This document shows positions 1 to 11,580 of a DNA stretch of 64,000 bases, in pieces. The stretch is from Dugong dugon (lineage: Eukaryota > Chordata > Mammalia > Sirenia > Dugongidae). The stretch covers positions 59,028,828 to 59,092,827 of the forward strand of contig CM057482.1 of the NCBI GenBank assembly GCA_030035585.1, read 5' to 3'. Positions within the stretch are counted from its first letter, which is position 1. The number at the start of each line of letters is the position of its first letter. The translations under genes and the position numbers were made by a program. The notes beneath the pieces were generated by a model. The model was not told where the DNA came from. It saw only the letters and a program-made list of their open reading frames with translations, and searched no databases.

Positions 1-296
1 AAGTGAGATCATATAATATTTGTCCTTTTGTGATTGGTTTGTTACACTCAGCATAATGTCTTAGAGGTTCATATACATTACTGTATGCATCAGGACTTCA
101 TATCTTTTTATGGCTGTGTAGTATTCTATGGTATGCATGTACCACATTTATCCATTCATTCACTGATGGACATTTAGCTTGTTTCCATTTTTTGGCTATT
201 GTGAATACTGCTGCAATGAATATCGGTTTACATATGCCTGTTCATGTCACTGACCTCAAATCCTTTGAGTATATACCTAGCAGTGGAATTGCGGGG

Positions 297-428
297 TAAC
301 ACAGTGGTTAAGAGCTCATTTGGTTAGCAATTCGAATCCACCAGCTGCTCTTTGGAAACACTATGGGGCAGTTCTACTCTGTCCTATAGGGTCATTATGA
401 GTTGAAATCAACTCGACAGGAACAGGTT
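297..428 (+). mobile_element. AfroSINE inside old L1
   Basis: A shortened AfroSINE. It has a tRNA-like head with a degenerate B-box (ttcgaatcc near 331), then the family body (tggggcagttctactctg near 363) and the tail with agttgaaatcaactcgac. The flanking L1 reads through on both sides (ggaattgcgggg before, tggtagttc after). AfroSINEs are known as tRNA-derived SINEs restricted to afrotherian mammals, so this is also evidence for the host clade. Confidence 0.85.
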
Positions 429-735
429 GGGTGGTAGTTCTATTTTTAGTTTTTTGAGGAACTACCACACTGTTTTCCACAATGGCTGTACCATTTTGCA
501 TTCCCACCAACAATGCCTAAGACTTCCAATTTCCTCATGTCTTTGCCATATTTTTTATTTCCATTTTTTTTTTTTTTTTTGTCTTAGCCATCCTAGTGGG
601 AGTGAGGTGGTATCTCACTGCAGTTTTGATTTGCATCTTTCTGATGGCGAAAGACATTTAGCTTATTTTCATGAGTTCATTGGCCATTTGGATATCCTCC
701 TTGGAGAAATGTCTACCCAAGTCCTTTGCCCATTT

Positions 736-1422
736 CTTTTTCTTTCTTTCTTTCTTTTTATTGTACTTTAGATGAAGGTTTACAGAACAAACTAGCTTCT
801 CACTAAACAGTTAGTACATACATTTATGACATTGGTTAACAACCCCATGAAATGTCAGTACTCTCCCTTCTCAGCCTTGAGCCTCCTACTACCAGCTCTC
901 CTGTCCCCTCCTGTCTTCTAGTCCTTGCCCCTGGGCTGGTGCTCCCCTTTAGCCTCATTTTGTCCTGTAGGTCTGTCTAATGTTTGGCTAAAAGGTGAAC
1001 CTCTGGAATGACTTCATTACTGGGCTAAAAGGGTGTCCAGGAGCCATACTCTTGGGGTTTCTCCAGTCTCTGTCAGACCAGTAAGTCTGGTCTTTTTTTT
1101 GAGTTAGAATTTTGTTCTACATTTTTCTCCAGCTCTGTCCAGGACCCTCTATTGTGATCCCTGCCAGAGCTGTCAGTGGTGGTAGCCGGGCACGATCTAG
1201 TTGTCCTGGACTCTGTCTGGTGGAGGCTGTGGTAGTTGTGGTCCATTAGTCCTTTGGACTAATCTTTCCCGTGTATCTTTGGTTTTCTTCATTCTCCCTT
1301 CCTCCAGATGGGGTGAGACCAGTGGAGAATCTTAGATGGCCACTCACAGGCTTTTAAGACCCCAGACACTACTCACCAAAGTAGAATGTAGAATATTTTC
1401 TTTATAAACTATGTTATCTTCA
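736..1422 (-). mobile_element. 5'-truncated younger L1 (3' UTR only) inside old L1
   Basis: On the plus strand this starts with a T-rich run (a poly(A) tail seen in reverse) and continues as the elephant-type L1 3' UTR, the same unit found at 22.1-23.0 kb in reverse and at 60.4-63.1 kb in sense. Short direct repeats of cccattt lie at 729-735 and 1423-1429, as expected for a target-site duplication. The host L1 resumes at once after 1429. The insert is about 690 bp and contains no ORF. Confidence 0.85.
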
Positions 1423-2003
1423 CCCATTTTTTTAAATCGGATTATTTGTGTTTTTGTTTTTAGGTGGTAGAAGTTTTATATATGTTTTTTGGATATAAAA
1501 TTGTTATCAAATATGTAGTTCTCAAAAATATTCTCCCAATCTGTAGGTTGTCTTTTCACTTTTTTGATAAAGTCCTTTGATGAACAGAAGAATATAATTT
1601 TTATGTGGTCAGTCATAGTTATCTAGTGCTGCTATGACAGAAATACCACAAGCGGATGACTTTAACAGACGGAAATTTATTTTCTCACAGTTTAGGAGGC
1701 AAGAAGTCCAAATTCAGGTGCCGGCTCTAGGGAAAGGCTTTCTTTCTCTGTTAGCTCCAGAGGAAGGTCCTTATCTCCTCTGAGCTTCTACTTCTGGGCA
1801 ATTTTCATCTGGCTTGGTATCTCTCTTCCCAAATCTCTGCATTACTGGCTTGTTTAATCTCTTTTATATCTCAAAAGATACTGATTCAAGATACACCCTA
1901 CACTAATCTTGCCTCATTAACATAACAAAGACTACCCATTCCGAAATGGGATTATAACTACAGGCATAGATGTTAAGTTTTACAACACATATTTTTGGGG
2001 GCC

Positions 2004-2689
2004 TGTGATGGTTAATGTTATGTGTCAACCTGGCTAGGCTATGATTCTCAGCATTGTGCAGTTGTTCTCCTTTTTGTGATTTGAAGTAGTTATCTTCTAT
2101 TTTGTGATACTATGTAATTATTCTCCATTTTATGTGTTGTAAATCATAACCTCTATATGTTAATGAGGCAAGATTAGTGTGGGGTGTATCTTGAATCACA
2201 GCCTTACAAGAGTGTGTGACTCAACTCACATCCTTACTCAAGTAACACCCTTACTCAAGTCACACCCTTACTCTGATGTAGAGGGAGTTTCCTTTGGGGT
2301 GTGACCTGCATCCTATACATATATATATAGATAGATAGATGCTCTGGCAAGTCTCTTTCTCACTGTGGATCCTGCATCTGGCTTGTCATCATCTGATCTT
2401 CAATAGTTGGGACTTCAGACTGTCTTCTGATCTGCTGATTTTGGGATTTTTCAGCTTCCACAGCTGTGAGGCAACAGCCTACAATCTGACCTGCCAGTTG
2501 TGGGTTCATCAGCCCCCGGGTAAGGAGAATCCTCCAGCCTGATGCCTGACCCACTGATTTTGGACTCACTAGCATCCACAACCACTTGCAATTTCCTTGA
2601 GATAAATTCCTCTTTCTCTCTCCCTCTCTCTCTATATATATATGTATACTTCACTTGTTTTGTTTCTCTAGAGAACCCAGCCTAAAACA
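2004..2689 (+). mobile_element. ERV-L-type solo LTR nested in another LTR
   Basis: Begins tgtgatggttaatg and ends with ...gaacccagcctaaaaca, the shared ends of this window's ERV-L LTR family (compare 6432, 56227 and 59022). It contains the family's Y-rich plus TA repeat (about 2607-2645) just after a gataaattc poly(A)-signal-like site. The target duplication is not clear (gggcc against aggat). The copy is longer than its relatives because of internal repeats of the ttactcaagtcacaccc type near 2233-2275. Confidence 0.8.
2607..2645. repeat. Pyrimidine-rich plus TA microsatellite in LTR
   Basis: A (TC)n-like run followed by a TA run directly after the LTR poly(A)-signal region. The same composite repeat is present at the same place in the other ERV-L LTR copies of this window. 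Confidence 0.8.
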
Positions 2690-3086
2690 AGGATATAATT
2701 CAATCCATAACAATGTCCCATTTATCTATTTGGTCTTTTGCTGTTTCTGCTTTTGTTATTATATCAGATAATCAATCTTTAAAAGCTAAGCCGATTGTCC
2801 ACACCACTAAATTTTGTTCCAAGAATTTTATAGTTTTAGTTTTCACATTTAACTCTTTAAACCATTTTGAATTGGCTTTTGTGTATGGTGTGAGGCATGG
2901 ATCTTGTTTCATTCTTCTGCATGTGGAAATCCAATTTCCCCACCATCATTTACTGAAGAGACTCTTCCTTTCCTGTTGAATGATCTTAGTACCCTTGTCA
3001 AAAATCAGTTGACCAGAGCTGCATGGGTTTATTTCTGGTCTCTCAATTCTATTTCATTGATCTATATGTCTATCATTAAACCAGTA

Positions 3087-3616
3087 TCAGGTTGTTTTGA
3101 TTACTGTAGCTGTATAATATGCTTGGAAATCAGGAAGTGTGAGGCATCCTGCTTTGTTCTTCTTCAAAATTGCTTTGGCTATTCGTGTCTCTTTCCTTTC
3201 CATATAAAGTTGAGGATTAGTTTTTCCATTTCTGTGAAAAAATGCTGTTGGAATTTTGATGGGGATTACTTTGAATCTATTCATCACTTTGGGTAGTATT
3301 GATATTTTCACACTACTAAGTCATCCAATCCATGATCATGAACGTATTTTCATTTATTTAGGTCTGTTTTAGTCTCTTTCATCAGTGTTTTATAGTTCTC
3401 ATTGTAGAAGTCTTTTACAGTCCTGGCTAGGTTTATTCCTAGGTATTTTATTCTTTTAGGTGCCAGTGTAAATGGAATTGATTTCTTGATTTTCTTTTCA
3501 GATTTATCCTTGTTGATGTATAGAAACCTGAAAGATTTTTGTGTATTGATCTTGTAACCTACAACTTTACCAACAAGTACCATACCAACAATATGTAACA
3601 TAATATTAACATACAA
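3087..3616 (-). pseudogene. L1 ORF2 RT/C-terminal remnant
   Basis: Two minus-strand open stretches (3087-3311 and 3350-3616) encode the region after the RT active site of L1 ORF2. Signatures visible are KISILPKV, AIPIKIP-like residues (VIPIKIPTAFF), LPDFQAYY, and KYLGINLAR followed by KDFYNENYKTL. The frames are separated by stops and the RT core is absent, so it cannot make a working protein. It belongs to the old L1 that spans 1-4470. Confidence 0.85.
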
Positions 3617-4528
3617 AAACTCTATTTATGTTTCACTCCTCCCTCCCCCTTCTCTGTTGTTGTCTCACCTTTTACATCATTGTATATCCTGTGCCCATTA
3701 AGATATAATTATACTTATTTCTTACACATTTGTTGTTGTACAGCTTTTAGAACATAAAAATTAAATCTACCAATCAAAAATACTGCAATGCTTGCCATTT
3801 TATTTGTCTATGCTATTATCTTAATTTGAGATAACTCATTTATTTATTATTATTCCTATGCAAAGCTTCATGTGTCTGTCTGGTGATGTTTCCTATCTGG
3901 CTGAAGAATTTCCTTTAGCAATTCATGCAAGGCAGGACTGGTGGTGATGAATTCCCACAACTTTTTTCTGAGAATATCTTGATTTCACCCTTATATTTGA
4001 AGGATGGTTTTGCTGGATAAAGAATTATTGGTTGACAGTTCTTTTCTTCCAGCCTCCTGGCCTCCAAAGTTTCTGAGGAGAAATAGGCACTTAAGTTTAT
4101 TGAGGGCATCTTATATGTTATGATGGGCTTTTCTCTTGCTGCTTTCAGGACACTCTACATGTCTTTTATTTTCAAGAGTTTGCTTACAATGTGCCATGTG
4201 GCAGATCTCTTTGGGTTTATTCTATTTGGAGTTTGACAAGCTTCTTGGATTTCAAAGTTTAATTCTTTATTCAGGTCTGGAAAATTTTCTTTGTTTCTCT
4301 CCTTTCCTTCTAGGATCCTTATGATGTGTAAGTTGTTTTGCTGAATAGTATCCCACAGTTTCATTTGGTTTTGATTATTTTTCTTTATTCTTTTCTTCTG
4401 GTTTTTCTTGGGTCTTGATAAATTTAGATAGCTTGTCTTCTATTTCACTTGTCCTTTCTTCTGCCTGATCAGAAAACACCAAACTGGACAAATTTCAAAA
4501 CACACATACATGCACAAAAGTAGACATG

Positions 4529-4951
4529 TGTTATGGATTGCATTATGTTCTCTAAACAAGATATGTTTACATACCAACTCTTGACCTATTAATGTGGTCC
4601 CATTTTGAAATAGGGCCTTTGAAATTGTTACGAGCTAAGATGAGGTCATACAGTACAAAGGTGGATTCTAATTCTAATCCTTATACAAAATAGAAAATAC
4701 ACAAAGGTTGGGAGACAGATGGAGGACACCACGTGATGCAGTAGCTGCAAGACAAAGAATGCCCAGAGCTATCTGAAGCTAGGAGGAGAGGCATGGAACA
4801 CATTCTTCCCCAAAATCTCAGATGGAATCAACACAGCTAACACCCTAACCTCAGACTTCTGGCCCCCATAACTGTGAGACAAAAAATTTCTATTCTTATA
4901 AGACATTCAGTTTGTGGTATTTTGTTAGGGCAGCCCTAAGAAACGAGTACA
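4529..4951 (+). mobile_element. MLT1-like MaLR LTR
   Basis: Starts tgttatggattgcatta and ends ...aaacgagtaca. It contains the usual order of MLT1-like landmarks: a gtggtcccattttgaaatagg block, cttatacaaaat, a middle with agaggcatggaac, acttctggcccc and the terminal cagcccta. It is followed directly by a primer-binding site, so it is the 5' LTR of the internal sequence downstream. Confidence 0.8.
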
Positions 4952-4957
4952 GTTTTT

Positions 4958-4975
4958 TGGTACCAGGAAGTGGGA
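4958..4975 (+). other. Retroviral primer-binding site, Leu-tRNA type
   Basis: The 18 bases begin TGGTACCAGGAAGTGGG, nearly complementary to the 3' end of tRNA-Leu (with one extra A), seven bases after the LTR ends. This fixes the orientation and the 5' LTR boundary. Confidence 0.7.
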
Positions 4976-5427
4976 TGCTGCTGTAACAGATATACAAAAA
5001 TGTGGAAGTCATTTTGGAATAGGATAATAGGTAGGAGTTTTCAGACATTTGATAAGACAAGATACTGTTGGTAGAATTAAGGACCTTAAAGGTGACCAAA
5101 TCTAGGGAGGACTCAGAAAGAAGTGAATAGAGCTGTAGAGAAAGCTTCTATCATCATGAACAAAAAGTTACTAGAAATGTGAATGTTAAATGTGCTTTAA
5201 AGGAAATAGTGAGATGTTATTAGACACTGGAAGAGAGAAAATCCTTGTTATAAACTGGCAAAGAACTTGACTGGATTAAGTTTGAATTTTGTTGAGAGTA
5301 GAACTTTTAAGTGATGAACTTAGATATTTGGCTGAGGAGATTTATAAGCAAAATCTTCAAGGTGCAGCGTGGTTTCTCCCTCCTTCTTACAGTACAATGG
5401 AAGAGGAAAGAGATAAATGAACTATGT

Positions 5428-5456
5428 AAAAAAAAAAAAGAAGAAGAAGAAGAAGC
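5428..5456. repeat. A-rich / (AAG)n microsatellite
   Basis: A run of A followed by five to six AAG units within the MaLR internal region. Confidence 0.85.
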
Positions 5457-6431
5457 ATAACTGGAAGATTTGGGAAATTGTCTGCCTGTCCATATTGTAA
5501 AAAAAAATTGAGAAAATATCTTCTGGAAAGAACAAGGGTATGGCTGGCAACCGTTTGCTAAAGAGATTAGGCTAGTGACATATAGATCCAATCAATCATC
5601 TCAGTAGAAGCACTTCCAGCTTAGACTGAAGAGTACAGGGACAGGATAAAAAGAAGGAAAGCTGTTCAAATCCTGGGATTCTACAGGCACGAAATGTGCT
5701 AATGGTGCTGCTTGACTGTGAACAGCTATTGTCCTTCAAGAAAAGGAAATTAAATCCTGAGAGCCTTTCAGCCACTAGCAGGCTGCTGGCATGGGCCTGG
5801 GGTGAGGGGCAGGGCCACCACATCTTCAGTTCCAGGGAGTGAGGCCACTTTTTTGATTCCAGGAACTGGGGTTGCAACCCAGGGAAGAGGAGATGGGGCC
5901 ATCACTCTGGTGTACCAGGAGAAAAGGACCATCAAGTGAGCCAGGAGAATGGATCACCCCCAGGTGGGCCCAAGGGGTTGACGACTGCCCGGTTGGTCAC
6001 TGACTTGAAATCTAATGAAATTTTCCCTCCTGGGTTTTGGATGTGCTTAGGACCTGAAAACCCCTTTTCCCCTCTAATTTCTACATTTTGGAATAAGAAT
6101 GTCTATCCCATGCCTGTTTCTCCTTGTATTTTGGAAGCGGATAACTTGTATTCTAAGTTTCACAGGTCCCAGAAAATTTTGACCTAAGATGGACCATACC
6201 CAGAGTCTCACACATACCTTATTTAGATGATTTAGAAAATGAGATTTTGAACTTAGATTTGATGTTGGAATGGGTTAAGTCTTCTGGAGATGCTGGGATG
6301 GAATGAATGTTTTTTACATGTAGGAATAATATGAATTTTTAGGAAAACAATATAGCATATTATCTTCAAATTGCAAGGAAGGAGAGAAGACAGAAAATCT
6401 TTAAATAACCTGAGGCATAGGGGAGTGTAAG

Positions 6432-6971
6432 TGTTAAGGTTGTGTGTCAACTTGGCTGAACCATGATTATCAGTGGTTTTGCAGTTATGGTGTAGTTTGG
6501 CAGTTATGTAATGATATAATCAACTTCATGATGAGATCCGCTATGAGCACCCAATCAGTTGAAAGGGAGTTTCCTTGGGTGTGTGGCCTGCCTTCAGTAT
6601 ATAAATGAACGTTCCCGCGAGGATCTCACTCTGGATGCTGCATCTGGCTCATCACCATCTGACCTCCAGTTCTTAGGAATTGAGCTAGCATCTTACCTGC
6701 CAGTCTTGTTATTCATCAACCTCCACAGCCTGTGAGACAGCAACATGCCATCTGACCTGCCAATCTTGAGTTCGTCAACCCCTGCAGCTACATGTGTCAA
6801 GAGAAGCTCCAGCCTGAAGCCTGACGCACAGATTTGGGACTTGCCAGCCTCTACGACTTCATGAGCCATTTCCTTGAAATAAAGTTCTCTCTCTCTCTCT
6901 TCTTTCTCTCTATATATGTATATTTATATGCTTCATTGGTTTTGCTTCTCTAGAGAACCCAGCCTAAGACA
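6432..6971 (+). mobile_element. ERV-L 5' LTR
   Basis: About 540 bp from tgttaaggttgtgtgtcaac to ...cagcctaagaca. It has a TATA-like tatataaatg near 6599 and an aataaa signal near 6879, then the family's (TC)n(TA)n repeat. It is followed two bases later by a primer site, so it is a true 5' LTR. The left flank is gtaag; the matching right flank cannot be found because the provirus is truncated. Confidence 0.85.
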
Positions 6972-9530
6972 TTTGGTACTGAGAGTGGTTCTAGAGAAAC
7001 AAAATTGTAAGGATGAATTTTCTAAATTGTTTCTCAAGTCCGGTTAGTCTTAAACATGTTGATGACTCTGCTTCCAGTAGTAAAGAGGGCATTGCTAATC
7101 CATGGCAAAATGTCACCACCAGTAAATCAGTAATGGAGGTGAGAGGCAAGGCTCTGTGTAATCACATATTTGATAATTTGTTACAATTTTTTCAGAATGA
7201 GAAGTATAAGGCTGATCTTACTTTCACTACACAAAGTGGTGAAAGAAAGAAATAAGCTCAGAGCTTCAGAGTCACCACTCAAGCGATGCATAAATGACCT
7301 CAGAGTTGCCTCTTGTGCCCTAAAGAAAGCCTTATTTCTTGTAGTAACAGAACTGATATTGCCAAAAAACCAAACAGTGGCTGAATTACAATGATAATTG
7401 AATTTCCAAACTCGAATGGTGTCTAAAGTTAAAGTGAAGATATTGACTGGGAAGGAATGGGATTATGAAACTTGGGATGGGGACATATGGGCAGATAATT
7501 AGGAAGCTGGGGACACTGAGCCTCTGAATTCTGTTAAAACCCTCCTGACAACAGGACCAGCACCCTCACTCCCTTCTGAAGAGATTGTTCCAACTTTGTC
7601 TCCTAAGCCACCTTTCCCAGTAAAACCATTAGCCCCTCTCCCCATCTGATGAGATTAACCCAGCTGTGTCTAAAGAGCCTTTGTTGGAGTCATTGCCTGG
7701 GGCATCGCCAGAGGCAGATGCCTTATAAGACATTGCTGAATGTTCTCAGAACACATCCATACCACCCATTTCTGCATCTAGACCTATAACTAGACTTAAG
7801 TCCCAGTTAGCCCCAAAAAGTGAAGTACAAAGTATGACACAAGAGGAGATACACTACACTCAAAAGTACTGTTTGACTTTTCTAATATGTACAAACAGAA
7901 ACCTGGGAAATATGTGTGGGAATGACTATTATGGTTGTGCAATAATGGTGCAAGGAACATAATGTTGGATCACCCTGAGTTTATTGATATGGCCCCTCTA
8001 AACACAGATTCTTCCTTCAAATTTCAGCTCGAGAGGTTAGGAAAGGATCTAATAGTTTATTTGGTTGGTTTATTGAAGCATGGATTAAGTGATGGCATAC
8101 CCTAAATCAAATTGAAGTACCAGATTTGCTTTGTTATACTATAGAAGAAGGTATCCAAAGGCTTAGGGAAATTGACATATTAGAGTAGATTTATCAGGTT
8201 GGACTCACAGATACACACATGAAGTGCACAGAGGATACTCTTCTTAGCAAAACGATGAAGAATAGATCTGTGAAGGGCGCTCCAGCATCCTTGGAAACTG
8301 CTGGGATTGCTATTTTATGTAAGTCATATTTGACAATGGGAACTGCCATAACTGAATTAAGACACCTAACTAAGTGGGGCTAATTGGACCCCACAGTGGT
8401 AGGGGCCAAGTGGTGGTGACACTCAATCAACAAAGACAAAATGTGTATGGTTACTGTAATGGACAGTGGAGTCAAAGCAATAATCAGAATAGTCTGACTC
8501 GTATGGACTTATGGTGTTAGCTATGTAGACAAGGTTTCCCTAGGAGTGAAACAGTTGAGATATCTACTAAATATTTAATTAAACTGTACAAACAGGAGAA
8601 TTCTGGGTCAAGTGAATGGCAATCTTACTTGAATCACCAGAATAGAGTCATGGCCCCACAATCAATTCCCAGGTTGAGTGAGTTTACAGACTCACAACCC
8701 CTTGAAAGGAGGGGAGGCTGGGTCCTCATAAGGAAAGATCTCACTGCACTTCCAAAAACTTATACTGTTAATCTTTCTCCTAGACTTCTCCAAAAGGATC
8801 TACAGCTTTTTACAAGAGTGACTGTTCATTGAGAATAATGAAATAATCACACTTTTGGGGGTTTACTGGACACTGTCTTTGAACTGACACTAATTCCAGG
8901 AGACCCCAAAAGTCACTGTGGCACAGCAGTCACAGTGAGGGCATATGAAAGTCACACTATTATTGGAGTCTTAGCCAGATTTGTCTCACAATGGGTCCTA
9001 GAACCCATCCTGTAGTTGTTTCTCCAGTTTCAGAATACATAAATGGAATAGACATACTCAGCAAATGAAAAGAACTCTTACACTGGATAGCTGATATGTG
9101 AAATAAGGGTCATTATAGTAGTAAAGTCTAAGTAGAAGCCATTAGAATTTACCCTATCTAGAAAAACAGTAAACCAAAAGCAATATTGCATTCTTGGAGG
9201 GATTGCAGATGTTACTGCCACCACCAAGGACTTGAAGGATGTAGGGGTGGTGATTCCCACCATATCCCCATTCAACTTAACTATTTGACCTGTACAAAAA
9301 ACAGTTGGATCTTTGAGAATGACAGTGGATTATTGTAACTTGCCAGGTGGTGAGTCCAACTGCTGTTGCTGTTCCAAATATGGTTTCATTGCTTGAACAA
9401 ATTAATATATCTCCTGCTACCTGGAATACAGCTATTGAGCTGGCTAATGACTTTTCTCCATAAGTGTTTTGAAGAAACAACAGAAGCAGTTTGCCTTCAC
9501 CTGGCAAGGCCAACAATACACTTTTACTAT
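6972..9530 (+). pseudogene. ERV-L internal remnant: gag, protease region and start of RT
   Basis: This is the 5' half of a class III endogenous retrovirus. The gag N-terminus lies near 7013-7255 (an 80-residue frame). A capsid-like stretch near 8030-8400 is paralleled by 42225-42458, which starts with the same ttcagcttgagaggttag-type block. The protease/pol leader is near 8860-9290. The start of RT is near 9360-9530, where motif-A residues (AIDLANAFF in the better copy at 53.2 kb) can still be traced but are mutated. Many stops and frameshifts interrupt every part. Sequence is lost abruptly at a microsatellite at 9530, so RT core, RNase H, integrase and the 3' LTR are absent. Confidence 0.8.
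6974..6991 (+). other. Primer-binding site of the ERV-L
   Basis: TGGTACTGAGAGTGG lies two bases after the LTR. It resembles the Leu-tRNA-type site at 4958 with several substitutions. Confidence 0.6.
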
Positions 9531-9624
9531 CATATATATACATACACATACATATACATATGTATGTATGTCATACAGGTATCTCATACATATGCATGTA
9601 TGTATATGTATATATATAAATAAT
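9528..9624. repeat. (TA)n/(TACA)n/(TATG)n microsatellite
   Basis: About 95 bp of alternating TA, TACA and TATG units. It forms the exact boundary between the truncated ERV-L and the following L1 sequence. Confidence 0.9.
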
Positions 9625-10385
9625 TTTGTATCCAGTAAAATTATCCTTCAAAAATGAAGGAGAAATAGTTTCTCAGACAAACAAAAATTGAGGGACTTTG
9701 TTGCCAGTATACCTGCTTTGTAAGAAATGTTTTTTAAAAAGTTCTTCAGAGAGAAGGAAAATGATAGAGGTCAGAAACTCAGATCTACATTAAAAAAAGG
9801 AAGAGCATTAGAAAAGAAATAAATGAAGATAAAATAAAACTTTTTTATTTTTACTATTCTTAAGTGATTTGCTATATTATTGTTTGAGTAATAAGAATAA
9901 CAATCTATTGGGTTGCTATGGAATATGGATCAATAAAATAAATGACAGCAGTCACATACAGAATAGGGGAAGATGTTGAGAATATTCTGTTAAAAAATAT
10001 TTGCACTACACATGCAGTGTATGTAAGTGGACTTAGATTAGCTAAAATGTATATCCTATGCTCTAGGACAACCACTGAAAATATTTTTAAAAGAATCAAT
10101 ATGATAAAAGAGGATATAAAATAGAATAATCTAAAATGCCCAATTAAAACAGAGAAGGCGAAAATATGGAAAAGAAACAGAAGAAATGCAATTAATACAA
10201 AAGCATTTTTTAAATGGCAGATATTCAATTATATTAACAAAAGCTGTAAACGTGAATGATCTATATATACCAAGCAAAAAACAGAGATTTTCAGAGTGAA
10301 TTAAAAAACAAGACCCAACTACATGTTGTTTCCCAGAAATTCACTATAAATATGGAAGTTAAGAGAGTTGAAAGTAAAGAGATGA
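9625..10385 (+). mobile_element. L1 fragment, ORF1 end and inter-ORF region
   Basis: Starts in the L1 ORF1 C-terminal area (gtatccagtaaaattatcc, aatgaaggagaaatag) and runs through the A-rich spacer to the beginning of ORF2 (cagagattttcagagtgaatt, caagacccaactacatg). No ORF survives. The old mammalian L1M type is likely. Confidence 0.7.
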
Positions 10386-11576
10386 ATGAAGCACCTTACA
10401 GAATGGCAGCATGAGGTACTCCACAAACCCTCTTTCCCAAGAAACAACCATAACTGATGAAAAAAAATTTTTTTTTAAATCAGCCATATAAAGTCTTGGA
10501 AATTGTTCAACTGTGAGAGTCTGTTGTTTAGAGCATATCTAGCTCCCTTCCTCTCCCCACCCTACTCAGCATCATGGACTCTCTACTCCTTGCAGATATA
10601 AACAGGAACACAGAATTCTGTCCTTCCAGTTCTCAGCTAAGGGCTATGAAGTCTCCCAGAAGGGGAAGGCTGCCAGCATTTCTTTACTAGTTTTGTGTTG
10701 CTGAGACTAAATTTCAAGTGTACAGCCAAAAGATTGGGGAATTCTTTCCCCCATGCAGCCTCTAACTAGTAGGGGAAAGGTTCTAACCAAAGAATAGCAG
10801 GTTAGGAACACTTTAGTCCTGAACATCTTCGACAATCTTACACAGAGGTTTCACACTGGGAGAGGTAATCTGAGCAGAACATACAACTACCCTCCCCAGC
10901 TCCCAGTTATTAAAGCAGTTATGCCACTCCAAGAGAAGTGAGCACTGTCCCCAGCTCCAGCTCTGGATCATTGGAACAGACTTTCCCCAGGGGGATAGGT
11001 AGGCCATAAGAACAGAGAGCTCTGAAGCTCTCCCCAAAGGAACTGACTTATTTGTGACTGTAGAGGTAAGTTCAAGACTAAGGACAAATAAAAAAATTTT
11101 AAAAGCAGATATTAGGGTGGTAGGAAATTAAGTGGAGGCTGGGAGCTCCATGAGAGCAACATGTTAAACTGTAGAGCAGCTAGTTTACCAGAGAGAAAAC
11201 AGGGAAAGAGACAGCTAAAAAGAACATTATTGGAGACAGAACAAATAAAGACTGGCTTCAAAAATTTCTCCTTTGAAAGGGTCCAAAATTAATTGCATCA
11301 TTCTATGGGGCAATGTATGCCCAAGGGCATTGTCAAAAACAATGGAATAGTTAGCCAGCAATTAGTAGAGCCTAACAGCTGGCTGTGATACCAACACAGA
11401 CAGATAACTTAAAGATCATTTCATAATGACTATGTGAATGCCCAAACCTGTTCCTTGATAAGAACAGTATCAGAAGCTGCACACTATTGGTGAAATAGAT
11501 TTAACAAAAATAGTCCAACCAATTCACTAAACAAATAGATAAGCAAACAAGAATCCCAGAAGGTACTTCTCTCATC
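10386..11576 (+). mobile_element. Probable L1 5' UTR-type sequence
   Basis: Begins with a segment like the start of an L1 (ttacagaatggcagcatgagg, cactccacaaaccc-type residues) and continues about 1.2 kb without a sustained frame, ending before the RTE at 11581. The identification rests on the opening segment and on L1 context; the remainder might include unrelated old repeats. Confidence 0.4.
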
Positions 11577-11580
11577 GGAT

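Larger units (their letters stand above)
1611..2711 (-). mobile_element. Solo LTR of the MaLR-like family, split by an ERV-L LTR
   Basis: Antisense copy of the LTR whose sense form begins TGTCATGGATTGAATTG and ends GACTAAGACA. The two halves are 1611-2003 and 2690-2711; the second holds only the last part (ataattcaatccataaca). The L1 flanks give an imperfect 5-bp duplication, tggtc at 1606-1610 and atgtc at 2712-2716. The interruption is the LTR at 2004-2689. There is no coding sequence. Confidence 0.8.
1..4470 (-). mobile_element. Old L1 LINE, interrupted (outer scaffold of the first 4.5 kb)
   Basis: The reverse strand reads as a decayed L1 running from the ORF2 C-terminal part (near base 1) toward ORF1/inter-ORF sequence (near 4470). 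Recognisable pieces are 1-296, 429-735, 1423-1610 and 2712-4470; the gaps are later insertions annotated separately. The reading across each gap is continuous, for example the sequence before 1610 resumes at about 2716. The endonuclease and N-terminal RT parts appear missing near 3600, so the copy is internally deleted as well as interrupted. No frame is intact. L1 identity is well supported; the subfamily is not assigned. Confidence 0.85.
4952..6330 (+). mobile_element. MaLR internal sequence (non-coding)
   Basis: After the primer site the sequence follows the MaLR internal pattern: aatgtggaagtcattttgg, a 'phase' with gacttgaaatctaatg, cctgggttttggatgtg, and ggaatgaatgttttttacatg at the end. 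MaLR internal regions no longer encode recognisable gag or pol and this one has no significant frame. The expected 3' LTR is missing; about 100 bases later an ERV-L LTR begins. A purine-rich (AAG)n run lies at about 5428-5456. Confidence 0.75.

Noticed and set aside
427..771. 114-residue plus-strand opening
   Set aside because: It crosses old L1 antisense sequence and the T-rich start of a second L1; the residues are low complexity (F-rich).
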